In this document: positions 1-6,703 of the stretch, one piece after another
Numbering within the stretch: the first letter of the stretch is position 1
How the letters are laid out: each line of letters opens with the position of its first letter
From: CAZNEZ01 sp964572475
GTDB taxonomy: Bacteria > Bacillota > Clostridia > Lachnospirales > Lachnospiraceae
Assembly: GCA_964572475.1 (NCBI GenBank)
Contig: CAZNEZ010000024.1
Coordinates: forward strand, 1-30,832
Direction: 5' to 3'
Length of the DNA stretch: 30,832 nucleotides
Notes under the pieces: generated by a model
The model's input: only the letters and a program-made list of their open reading frames with translations
What the model was told of the DNA's origin: nothing
The model's database searches: none
Program-made: the position numbers and the translations under genes

Positions 1-110
1 ATATGTAATAAGCAATATGTAATAAGCGATATGTAATAAGCAATATGTAATAAGCAATATGTAATAAGCGATATATATTAAGCAATATAATAAGCAATAT
101 ATGATAAAGA
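1..110. repeat. 14-bp tandem repeat upstream of rsmE
   Basis: Five near-perfect copies of the unit ATATGTAATAAGCA (last base A or G) occupy positions 1-70. Degenerate copies follow at 71-84, 85-96 (12 bp) and 97-110, the last running straight into the rsmE ribosome binding site. The array may extend left of the window. The unit carries TAA stops, so it is not coding. A TATAAT sequence at 86-91 could act as a -10 element, but I see no convincing -35. Copy number may vary between strains. Confidence 0.9.
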
Positions 111-122
111 ATGGAGAACAGT

Positions 123-866
123 ATGCATCATTTTTTTGTAGAACCATCTCAGATTGATGAAAAGTATATAACTATTATAGATTCAGATGTGAACCATATT
201 AAAAATGTACTTAGAATGAAAGAAGATGAAGAAATACTAATCAGTAATGGACAAGGACAGGATTATTATTGTATAATAGCCTCCGTGTCTAATGATGAAA
301 TAAAAGCCAAGATACAGGATATTGATTATGAAGGAACAGAGCTTCCTACAGAATTCTATCTTTTTCAGGGATTGCCAAAGAGTGATAAGATGGAGATGAT
401 TATACAAAAAGCTGTAGAATTGGGAGCTTTTGAGATAATTCCAGTTGCTACTAAAAGAGCAGTTGTTAAGCTTGATAAAAAGAAGGAAGAACAAAAACTT
501 AAGAGATGGCAGGCAATATCAGAGAGTGCTGCAAAACAGTCGCGTAGAGCCAGAATTCCTAAGATTAGTAATGTTATGTCATTTAAGGAAGCAGTTAACT
601 ATGCAAAAGACTTCGATATTAATATTATTCCTTATGAAAACTTTAAGGATATGACTGAGACTAAAGAAACAGTTGCGCAAGTTAAGAAAAATCAGAGAGT
701 TGGCATATTCATTGGGCCAGAAGGTGGCTTTGATGAGAATGAAGTTGATTATGCGTTAGAGAATATGGTTAAGCCTATATCGTTAGGTAAAAGAATATTG
801 AGAACTGAGACAGCAGGACTGATGATTTTATCTGTTCTGATGTTTGAAATAGAAAGGCAAGAATAA
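123..866 (+). CDS. rsmE: 16S rRNA (uracil-1498-N3)-methyltransferase RsmE
   Basis: A 247-residue protein of the RsmE family, which methylates N3 of U1498 in 16S rRNA using S-adenosylmethionine. The N-terminus (MHHFFVEPSQI) matches the family's PUA-like start. The C-terminal third carries the SPOUT knot motifs GPEGGFDENEV and LGKRILRTETAG, which form the SAM-binding trefoil knot. An in-frame ATG lies at 111, but GGAG at 113-116 sits six bases before the ATG at 123 and overlaps the upstream ATG, so 123 is chosen. The stop codon directly abuts the ATG of the next gene, so the two are probably cotranscribed and coupled. In many Firmicutes prmA lies upstream; here the upstream DNA is the tandem repeat and the window edge. 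Confidence 0.93.
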   Translation: MHHFFVEPSQIDEKYITIIDSDVNHIKNVLRMKEDEEILISNGQGQDYYCIIASVSNDEIKAKIQDIDYEGTELPTEFYLFQGLPKSDKMEMIIQKAVELGAFEIIPVATKRAVVKLDKKKEEQKLKRWQAISESAAKQSRRARIPKISNVMSFKEAVNYAKDFDINIIPYENFKDMTETKETVAQVKKNQRVGIFIGPEGGFDENEVDYALENMVKPISLGKRILRTETAGLMILSVLMFEIERQE

Positions 867-2024
867 ATGAAAGCGTATTTGGATAATTCTGCAACAACAA
901 AAGTTTATGATGAAGTAAAGGATGTTGTAGTTAAATCTATGACAGAAGATTATGGTAATCCCTCATCTATGCATTTAGTAGGGCTTGAAGCTGAAAACTA
1001 TGTTAAGGCTGCAAGAGAAAGCATTGCTAAGTTACTTAAGGTAAATGAAAAGGAGATTCTTTTTACTTCAGGTGGGACTGAATCTAACAATATTGCAATT
1101 ATTGGAACCGCAATGGCAAATAAAAGGTCAGGAATGCACATTATTACTACTGGTATAGAACATGCGTCAGTATCTAATCCTATGAAATACCTTGAAGAAC
1201 AGGGATTTAGAGTTACATATCTTAATGTAGATAAAAATGGAAAGATTGATTTAAAACAACTAGAGGAATCAATATGCGATGAAACTATATTGATTTCTAT
1301 AATGTATATAAATAATGAGATTGGAACTGTTGAACCGATTGACGATATTGCTTCAATCATTGCCAGAAAGAAACCAGATACTATTTTTCATGTTGATGCA
1401 ATTCAGGCATTTGGTAAGTTAAATATATATCCAAAGAGACAGAAAATAGATTTACTTTCAGTTAGTGGACATAAAATTCATGGGCCCAAAGGTATTGGAT
1501 TTTTATACATTAGGGATAGGCTTAAAATTAAACCTATTATCTTTGGTGGAGGACAGCAAAAGGGGATGAGGTCAGGAACTGAAAATGTTCCTGGAATTAC
1601 AGGACTTGCTAAGGCTTCCGAGATGGTTTATGATAATCTTACAGAGCGTATAGAAAGAATATATGAATTGAAAGACTATTTTATAGATAAAATAACAGAA
1701 ATAGAAGGAGTTACAGTTAACAGCACTAAAGGAAAAGAAAGTGCGCCTCATATAGTTAGTGTGAGTTTTGAAGGTGTTAGAAGTGAAGTTATGCTTCATT
1801 CACTGGAGGACAGACAGATATATGTTTCAGCAGGTTCAGCATGTTCATCAAATAAACCAGCAGTTAGTAGAACACTAAAGGCGATTGGAGTTAAGAATGA
1901 ACTGCTTGATTCAACTATAAGATTTAGTTTCAGTCTCGATACAACAAAAGAAGAGATAGATTATGCTATTTCAAATGTTAATGATTTATTGTCTAAGTTA
2001 AGGTTATATAAGAGACTAAAATAA
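867..2024 (+). CDS. nifS: Cysteine desulfurase, NifS/IscS family (ThiI partner)
   Basis: A 385-residue PLP-dependent class V aminotransferase-fold enzyme that takes sulfur from cysteine as a protein persulfide. The N-terminus YLDNSATT is the family signature, the Schiff-base lysine is K203 in SGHKIHGPKG, and the persulfide cysteine is C326 in SAGSACSS. It starts directly after the rsmE stop and thiI follows 61 bp later. In B. subtilis the paralog NifZ sits beside thiI and feeds sulfur to it for 4-thiouridine, so the same dedicated role is inferred here. No scaffold (IscU/SufU) gene is adjacent, which argues against a general Fe-S role. The last codons and stop are tandemly duplicated just downstream (2013-2038). 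Confidence 0.93.
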   Translation: MKAYLDNSATTKVYDEVKDVVVKSMTEDYGNPSSMHLVGLEAENYVKAARESIAKLLKVNEKEILFTSGGTESNNIAIIGTAMANKRSGMHIITTGIEHASVSNPMKYLEEQGFRVTYLNVDKNGKIDLKQLEESICDETILISIMYINNEIGTVEPIDDIASIIARKKPDTIFHVDAIQAFGKLNIYPKRQKIDLLSVSGHKIHGPKGIGFLYIRDRLKIKPIIFGGGQQKGMRSGTENVPGITGLAKASEMVYDNLTERIERIYELKDYFIDKITEIEGVTVNSTKGKESAPHIVSVSFEGVRSEVMLHSLEDRQIYVSAGSACSSNKPAVSRTLKAIGVKNELLDSTIRFSFSLDTTKEEIDYAISNVNDLLSKLRLYKRLK

Positions 2025-2038
2025 CAGACTAAAATAAC
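2013..2038. repeat. 13-bp tandem duplication over the nifS stop codon
   Basis: AGACTAAAATAAC occurs twice back to back at 2013-2025 and 2026-2038. The first copy contains the last codons and TAA stop of the cysteine desulfurase gene. A loosely similar AGAGCAATATAAA follows. It looks like a slippage duplication that leaves the protein unchanged. Confidence 0.85.
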
Positions 2039-2085
2039 AGAGCAATATAAAATATAAAAGAATTATTAGAAAGGTACGGTGAAAA

Positions 2086-3267
2086 ATGTTTAAAGCATTT
2101 TTAATTAAATATGCCGAAATCGGCGTAAAAGGAAAAAACAGATATATATTTGAGGATGCACTTGTTAAACAGATAAGAATAGCTCTTGACAGAGTTGAGG
2201 GAGAATTTAAGGTTAATAAAGTATCGGGAAGAATCTATGTAGATACTTTATCGGAATATGATTATGACGAGACGGTAGATGCCCTTACTAAGATTTTTGG
2301 TATAGTTGGAATATGCCCACTAGTACAGATTTATGATCATGGTTTTGAGGACTTGTGTGAGACGATTAAGAATTATATTGAGACGGTTCATCCATCAGCA
2401 GATATGACATTTAAAGTGTGTGCTAGAAGAGCAAGAAAGAATTATCCTCTTGATTCGATGGAAATTAACATGCAGCTTGGTGAGTATATTCTAGATAACT
2501 TTCCTAATATGAAAGTTGATGTTCATAATCCTAAGGTAATGATTAATGTTGAGATTAGAGAACATATAAATATATATTCTATAGTAATACCAGGTCCAGG
2601 TGGAATGCCAATAGGAACAGCGGGAAGAGCTATGCTTTTATTATCTGGAGGAATTGATAGTCCTGTGGCTGGATATATGATTGCTAAAAGAGGAGTTCAG
2701 ATTGATGCAACATATTTCCATGCGCCTCCTTATACAAGCGAGAGAGCTAAGCAGAAAGTAATAGATTTAGCTAAGAAGGTAGCGGTATATTCAGGACCTA
2801 TTAATCTTAATGTAGTTAATTTTACAGATATTCAGTTATATATTCATGAAAAATGTCCACATGACGAGCTTACTATCATTATGAGAAGATATATGATGAA
2901 AATTGCTGAACATTTTGCGAAAGAATCAGATTGTCTTGGACTCATTACTGGTGAAAGTATAGGACAGGTAGCAAGTCAGACGATGAAGAGTCTTGCAGCA
3001 ACTAATGAAGTGTGTACAATGCCAGTCTATAGGCCTGTTATAGCATTTGATAAACAGGATATCGTTGATATAGCACTTAAAATTGATACCTATGAGACAT
3101 CTATTCTCCCATTTGAAGACTGCTGTACTATATTTGTGGCTAAGCATCCTGTTACTAAGCCAAATCTTAACATAATTAAGCGTTCTGAAACACATCTTGA
3201 AGAAAAAATAGAAGAACTTATGAAAGAAGCTATTGAAACAACAGAGAAGATAGTTGTTACTGCATAA
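2086..3267 (+). CDS. thiI: tRNA 4-thiouridine synthase ThiI (rhodanese-less form)
   Basis: A 393-residue ThiI, which adenylates U8 of tRNA and inserts sulfur to give 4-thiouridine; it can also supply sulfur for thiamine thiazole. It has an N-terminal ferredoxin-like/THUMP region (about residues 1-165), then the PP-loop ATP pyrophosphatase domain with SGGIDS at residues 187-192. Near the C-terminus lies FEDCCTIFVAKHP, typical of Gram-positive ThiI. The C-terminal rhodanese domain found in E. coli ThiI is absent, as in Bacillus, so sulfur is expected to come directly from the desulfurase encoded just upstream. GAAAGGTACGGTG precedes the ATG. The stop region is partly copied about 90 bp downstream. 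Confidence 0.94.
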   Translation: MFKAFLIKYAEIGVKGKNRYIFEDALVKQIRIALDRVEGEFKVNKVSGRIYVDTLSEYDYDETVDALTKIFGIVGICPLVQIYDHGFEDLCETIKNYIETVHPSADMTFKVCARRARKNYPLDSMEINMQLGEYILDNFPNMKVDVHNPKVMINVEIREHINIYSIVIPGPGGMPIGTAGRAMLLLSGGIDSPVAGYMIAKRGVQIDATYFHAPPYTSERAKQKVIDLAKKVAVYSGPINLNVVNFTDIQLYIHEKCPHDELTIIMRRYMMKIAEHFAKESDCLGLITGESIGQVASQTMKSLAATNEVCTMPVYRPVIAFDKQDIVDIALKIDTYETSILPFEDCCTIFVAKHPVTKPNLNIIKRSETHLEEKIEELMKEAIETTEKIVVTA

Positions 3268-3284
3268 TTTCCTATTATGTAAAA

Positions 3285-3308
3285 AAGCGCTTGTCGGCAC
3301 AAGCGCTT
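3285..3308 (-). terminator. Second, downstream terminator for the HPr-like gene
   Basis: A perfect 10-bp stem (AAGCGCTTGT / ACAAGCGCTT) with a 4-base loop. On the minus strand it is followed by a run of U (complement of A at 3281-3286), the form of an intrinsic terminator. It lies beyond the first minus-strand terminator at 3376-3399. Confidence 0.7.
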
Positions 3309-3309
3309 G

Positions 3310-3330
3310 GAAGAATGCGAAGCATTCTTC
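3310..3330 (+). terminator. Probable terminator of the rsmE-nifS-thiI operon
   Basis: A perfect 9-bp stem GAAGAATGC / GCATTCTTC with a GAA loop, 42 bp after the thiI stop and followed by TTAAATGTTT. The U-tract is weak, so termination may be partial. It prevents readthrough into the convergent gene. Confidence 0.55.
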
Positions 3331-3375
3331 TTAAATGTTTCACGCTACTGCATAATTTTCTATTATGTAAAAAAA

Positions 3376-3399
3376 GTGCTGTCACAAATGTGACAGCAC
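3376..3399 (-). terminator. Intrinsic terminator of the HPr-like gene
   Basis: GTGCTGTCAC pairs with GTGACAGCAC (10-11 bp stem, loop of 2-4 bases). On the minus strand it is followed by seven U residues (A-run 3369-3375). It lies 15 bp beyond the stop of the minus-strand gene. Confidence 0.88.
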
Positions 3400-3414
3400 C
3401 ATATCTTAAGGTAA

Positions 3415-3648
3415 TTACTGAATGATATATGGTTTAAGAATCTCCAATATCTGCTCGATATTATCTTCTGCGTGAATGTTTAAGTTAATAGGTTTTGAAA
3501 GGTCTAAACTGAAGATACCCATAATAGACTTAGCGTCGATTACATATCTTCCTGATACTAAATCAAAATCCACATCAAATTTAGTAATCTCATTAACAAA
3601 TGCCTTTACCTTATCGATAGAGTTTAAACAAATCTGTACTGTTTTCAT
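3415..3648 (-). CDS. HPr-like protein lacking the catalytic histidine
   Basis: A 77-residue protein with the HPr fold. The regulatory-serine region is clear: AKSIMGIFSLDL (S41) matches the KSIMGVMSL segment around Ser46 of B. subtilis HPr. The N-terminal loop that holds the phosphorylated His15 (GIHARPA in HPr) reads NSIDKVKAF here, with no histidine. It therefore cannot take part in normal PTS phosphotransfer through His15. A Crh-like or purely regulatory role is inferred. The start has a near-perfect AGGAGGG ribosome binding site (complement of 3657-3663). It is the only minus-strand gene in the window, monocistronic, with its own promoter and tandem terminators. No PTS gene or HPr kinase is nearby. 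Confidence 0.8.
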   Translation of the reverse strand: MKTVQICLNSIDKVKAFVNEITKFDVDFDLVSGRYVIDAKSIMGIFSLDLSKPINLNIHAEDNIEQILEILKPYIIQ

Positions 3649-3679
3649 AAAAGTTGCCCTCCTAAATATATATTATGTA

Positions 3680-3706
3680 ATTAACTTTCAAAAATGAAAA
3701 GTTAAT
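3680..3706 (-). other. Hairpin in the 5' leader of the HPr-like gene
   Basis: ATTAACTTTCA and TGAAAAGTTAAT pair over 11 bp with one bulge around an AAAA loop. It lies between the predicted promoter and the ribosome binding site. It could be an mRNA stabiliser or an operator; no known family is recognised. Confidence 0.45.
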
Positions 3707-3720
3707 AATCATCTGTATAT

Positions 3721-3749
3721 ATAGTACAGTTTAAGCCTATAAAAGTCAA
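3721..3749 (-). promoter_or_regulatory. Sigma-A promoter of the HPr-like gene
   Basis: On the minus strand, TTGACT (3749-3744) is followed by a 17-bp spacer and TACTAT (3726-3721), about 70 bp before the start codon. Both hexamers are close to consensus. Confidence 0.65.
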
Positions 3750-3827
3750 TAAAAAAATAATATTTTACTAACCTTTAACAATAAAAGAAACAGGTGTCTG
3801 AGATTCAGCCACAGAAATGGAGAAATA

Positions 3828-5135
3828 ATGAAGAAAGTAGCTTTACACAATTTAGGATGCAAGGTTAATTCTTATGAAACTGATGTAATGAAGCAGCAGT
3901 TACTTGAAGCAGGCTATGAAATAGTAAATTTTGCTCCGGGAGCTGATATATATATAATAAATACTTGTACAGTGACTAATATAGCTGATAGAAAGTCAAG
4001 ACAGATGTTACACAAATCAAAAAAAATGAATCCAGAAGCTATAGTTGTTGCCACTGGCTGCTATGTTCAGGCTGCTGGAGAAGACCTTAAAAAAGATGAA
4101 GCCATTGATATTGTAGTTGGAAATAATATGAAGAATGAAATAGTTAAAATACTTGAAGACTATTATAATGATAAAGAAACTACAACGATAATTGATCTTA
4201 GCAAGCAATGTGAATATGAGGAAATGCAATTAGTTGATATAACAGAGCATACAAGAGCATTTATTAAGATTCAAGACGGATGTAACCAGTTTTGCACATA
4301 TTGTATAATTCCATATGCAAGAGGCAGAGTAAGAAGTAGAAGTGAAGAGTCCGTTGTTGAAGAAGTAAAGAATCTTGCAGCAAAAGGGTTTAAAGAGATA
4401 GTGTTGACGGGAATTCATTTAAGTTCATATGGCATTGACCTAAAGGAAAAAAATGTAAGTCTATTAACAATAATAACTAAGATAAATGATATAGAAGGAA
4501 TAGAAAGAATTAGACTGGGTTCCCTTGAACAGGGAATAATTACAGAGGAGTTTGTCTCTGAAATAACTAATCTTACAAAGGTATGTCCACATTTTCATTT
4601 ATCATTACAAAGTGGCTGCGCAGATACCCTAAAACGTATGAATAGAAGATACACACCAGATGAATACTATGAAAAATGTGAAATTTTAAGAAGACATTTT
4701 CAAAATCCAGCCATTACAACAGATGTTATAGTGGGATTCCCAGGTGAAACAGAAGATGAATTTAAAATAACTCAGGAGTTTCTTGAAAAAGTACATTTTT
4801 CAGAGATGCATATCTTTAAATATTCAAAGAGAAAAGGTACAAAAGCAGCAGTTATGGAGAACCAGATTGATGATATGGTTAAGGCTAAAAGAAGTGATGT
4901 ACTATTAGAACTTAATGAAAAAATGTCTTTAGACTACAAAAGAAAGCTTTTAGGCTGCAAAAAAACTGTGTTATTTGAGGAAGAAGTAACAATTAAAGAA
5001 GAAACATTTATTATAGGTCATACTATGGAATATCAGAAAGTAGCTATAAAATCAGAAGCAGATATAATTAATAAAATCTTAGAAGTAAATATTATAAATC
5101 TGTTAAATAGTGAAATACTACTTGCCGAATTCTAA
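3828..5135 (+). CDS. mtaB: tRNA (t6A37) methylthiotransferase MtaB
   Basis: A 435-residue radical-SAM methylthiotransferase that converts t6A37 to ms2t6A37 in tRNAs decoding ANN codons. The N-terminal UPF0004 domain carries the three cysteines for the auxiliary 4Fe-4S cluster: C11 in LGCKVN, then NTCTVT and TGCYVQ. The radical-SAM motif is C152-x3-C156-x2-C159 in DGCNQFCTYC. A C-terminal TRAM-like region follows. The LHNLGCKVN start and overall length fit MtaB (YqeV) rather than MiaB or RimO. TGGAG lies seven bases before the ATG. A small hairpin (3794-3812) precedes the ribosome binding site. The gene stands alone between the divergent HPr-like gene and the ireB operon; I could not identify its promoter with confidence. 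Confidence 0.92.
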   Translation: MKKVALHNLGCKVNSYETDVMKQQLLEAGYEIVNFAPGADIYIINTCTVTNIADRKSRQMLHKSKKMNPEAIVVATGCYVQAAGEDLKKDEAIDIVVGNNMKNEIVKILEDYYNDKETTTIIDLSKQCEYEEMQLVDITEHTRAFIKIQDGCNQFCTYCIIPYARGRVRSRSEESVVEEVKNLAAKGFKEIVLTGIHLSSYGIDLKEKNVSLLTIITKINDIEGIERIRLGSLEQGIITEEFVSEITNLTKVCPHFHLSLQSGCADTLKRMNRRYTPDEYYEKCEILRRHFQNPAITTDVIVGFPGETEDEFKITQEFLEKVHFSEMHIFKYSKRKGTKAAVMENQIDDMVKAKRSDVLLELNEKMSLDYKRKLLGCKKTVLFEEEVTIKEETFIIGHTMEYQKVAIKSEADIINKILEVNIINLLNSEILLAEF

Positions 5136-5150
5136 TTTTTGGTATATTAT
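5122..5150 (+). promoter_or_regulatory. Possible sigma-A promoter for the ireB operon
   Basis: TTGCCG, a 17-bp spacer and TATTAT, overlapping the 3' end of mtaB and about 65 bp before the ireB start. No terminator is visible between mtaB and ireB, so readthrough is also possible. Confidence 0.45.
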
Positions 5151-5214
5151 TAATGCAACGGTAAGTTCGGATAATGATTGATACTGAAATAATAGCGTGG
5201 AAATGAGGAATTTT

Positions 5215-5484
5215 ATGAGCAATTTAAGCAATATTAATAATACACAATATTTTAAAGCACCCCAGGAGCCGAAGATAGAAGTAGCTAAAGTTTTGGAAGA
5301 TGTATATAATGCATTGGTTGAAAAAGGATATAATCCAGTTAATCAGATAGTTGGATATATTATGTCTGGAGATCCTACATACGTTACAAGTCATAAGAAT
5401 GCAAGAAGCTTGATTATGAAGGTTGAACGTGACGAACTTATTGAGGAGACATTGAATTACTATATTAATAATAAGCTAAAGTAA
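5215..5484 (+). CDS. ireB: IreB family regulatory phosphoprotein (UPF0297)
   Basis: An 89-residue small protein matching IreB/YrzL, a target of the PASTA kinase IreK that affects cell-envelope stress and cephalosporin resistance in enterococci. The core EKGYNPVNQIVGYIMSGDPTYVTSHKNARSLI is highly characteristic. The N-terminus NTQYF resembles the TVRF segment that carries the phosphorylated threonines in E. faecalis, so T10 is a candidate site. GTG (5197) and ATG (5203) also lie in frame, but GAGG at 5205-5208 is ideally spaced for the ATG at 5215. It begins the conserved trio ireB-ruvX-yrzB. Confidence 0.93.
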   Translation: MSNLSNINNTQYFKAPQEPKIEVAKVLEDVYNALVEKGYNPVNQIVGYIMSGDPTYVTSHKNARSLIMKVERDELIEETLNYYINNKLK

Positions 5485-5495
5485 AGGAAAATCAC

Positions 5496-5939
5496 ATGAG
5501 AATAATGGGATTAGATTATGGATCAAAAACCGTTGGAGTGGCAATATCAGATGCTTTGTATATTACTGCACAAGGGATTGAGATAGTGCGCCGTGAATCA
5601 GAGAATAAACTTCGTAAAAGTCTTGCTAGAATTGAAGAACTTATAAAAGAATATGAAGTAGAAAAGATTGTATTAGGTTTACCAAAGAATATGAATGGAA
5701 CAATCGGTGATAGAGCAGAAAAATCACTTGCATTTAAAGAAACTCTAGAGCGTCGTACAGGATTACCAGTTGTAATGTGGGATGAGAGATTAACTACAGT
5801 TGAAGCGCACAGAACTATGATGGAAGCAGGAATTAGAAGAGAGAACAGAGATAAGTATGTAGACGAGATTGCCGCGATATACATATTGCAGGGATATCTT
5901 GATTCGGAAAGGAATAAACAACATGACAGAGAAAGTTAA
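5496..5939 (+). CDS. ruvX: Pre-16S rRNA nuclease / Holliday junction resolvase-like RuvX (YqgF)
   Basis: A 147-residue RNase H-fold protein of the YqgF/RuvX family, implicated in processing the 5' end of pre-16S rRNA and proposed as a Holliday junction resolvase. The first acidic strand is MGLDYGSKTVGVAIS (D7), followed by LGLPKNMNG and WDERLTTVEA, and a C-terminal aspartate in DEIAAIYILQGYL. Length is typical. It starts 11 bp after ireB and its 3' end overlaps the next start by 17 bp, indicating translational coupling within the ireB-ruvX-yrzB group. Confidence 0.94.
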   Translation: MRIMGLDYGSKTVGVAISDALYITAQGIEIVRRESENKLRKSLARIEELIKEYEVEKIVLGLPKNMNGTIGDRAEKSLAFKETLERRTGLPVVMWDERLTTVEAHRTMMEAGIRRENRDKYVDEIAAIYILQGYLDSERNKQHDRES

Positions 5940-6192
5940 ATTTACTATTAGTGATACAGGAGAAGAGGTAGAATTCTTCGTTGTAGAAGAGACTAAGATT
6001 AATGGAATGAATTATCTTCTTGTAACAGAGGATGAAGATGAAAATGAAGATGCAGATGCATATATTCTTAAAGATTTATCAAAGAGCGAAGATGCAGAAG
6101 CTATTTATGAAATGGTTGACGATGATAAAGAACTCGAATATGTTTCTGATATTTTTGCTGAGATTCTTGATGATGTAGATATTCAAAAGTAA
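5923..6192 (+). CDS. yrzB: YrzB family protein (DUF1292/UPF0473)
   Basis: An 89-residue, very acidic protein (pattern DEDENEDADAYILKDLS) of the DUF1292 family, conserved behind ruvX in Firmicutes; its function is unknown. The frame is open further upstream (from 5869), but AAAGGA at 5908-5913 and the overlap with the ruvX end favour the ATG at 5923, giving MTEKVKFTISDTGEEVEF. Overlap with ruvX suggests coupled synthesis. Confidence 0.9.
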   Translation: MTEKVKFTISDTGEEVEFFVVEETKINGMNYLLVTEDEDENEDADAYILKDLSKSEDAEAIYEMVDDDKELEYVSDIFAEILDDVDIQK

Positions 6193-6209
6193 TTTCTGAG
6201 GAAATCAAT

Positions 6210-6674
6210 ATGAATCAGAGTAATTTTAAAGACATACTCAAAGAAAAGGGACTCAAGGTTACAAATCAAAGAGTGCTTGTATTAGATGCACTCGCTAATA
6301 GCAGTGATGAGCATTTGACAGCAGAACAGATATATGATCTTGTTAGAACCGAATATCCGGAGATTGGATTGGCTACGGTGTATAGAACAATTCAACTCTT
6401 ATTAGACCTAAATTTAATTGATAAAATTAACCTTGATGATGGATATGTAAGATATGAGATTGCAACTGATAAAGAATGTCAGTCTGGTCATCATCATCAT
6501 CATTTAGTGTGCATGGAATGTGGAAGTATTTACTCGTTTGAAGATGACTTGCTTGAGAACCTTGAAAAATGTATTATGCAAAAGATGGGATTTGAAGTGG
6601 TGGATCATGAAGTAAAATTATATGGTTACTGTGATAAATGTAGAAGCTCTAAAAAAGAAAATAATAAACATTAA
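6210..6674 (+). CDS. Fur family transcriptional regulator
   Basis: A 154-residue metalloregulator. The N-terminal winged helix includes KVTNQRVLVLDALAN and the recognition region ATVYRTIQLL. The C-terminal dimerisation/metal domain has a run of five histidines (HHHHHLVCMEC), then the CxxC pair CMEC and a second CxxC (CDKC) that form the structural zinc site, and DHEVKLYGYC. The histidine run replaces the usual HHDH of Fur. Fur, PerR and Zur cannot be told apart safely; the DHEVKLYG region looks Fur/PerR-like. It lies 17 bp after yrzB and 29 bp before the RNase J gene, inside the operon. No Fur-box was identified. Confidence 0.88.
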   Translation: MNQSNFKDILKEKGLKVTNQRVLVLDALANSSDEHLTAEQIYDLVRTEYPEIGLATVYRTIQLLLDLNLIDKINLDDGYVRYEIATDKECQSGHHHHHLVCMECGSIYSFEDDLLENLEKCIMQKMGFEVVDHEVKLYGYCDKCRSSKKENNKH

Positions 6675-6703
6675 AATAAAATTACGAAAATGGAGGTATG
6701 ATT

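Larger units (their letters stand above)
3258..3380. repeat. Direct repeat of the thiI 3' end with its terminator block
   Basis: A segment of about 33 bp (TACTGCATAATTT, then YCTATTATG, then an A-run and GYGCT) occurs at 3258-3291 and again at about 3346-3380. The first copy carries the last codons and stop of thiI. Each copy ends in an A-run followed by the foot of a strong hairpin, so each block reads as a terminator on the minus strand. Each also contains a small palindrome, CATAAT...ATTATG. Confidence 0.8.

Noticed and set aside
1..110. Possible CRISPR array
   Set aside because: The 14-bp units are contiguous with no spacers, so it is a simple tandem repeat.
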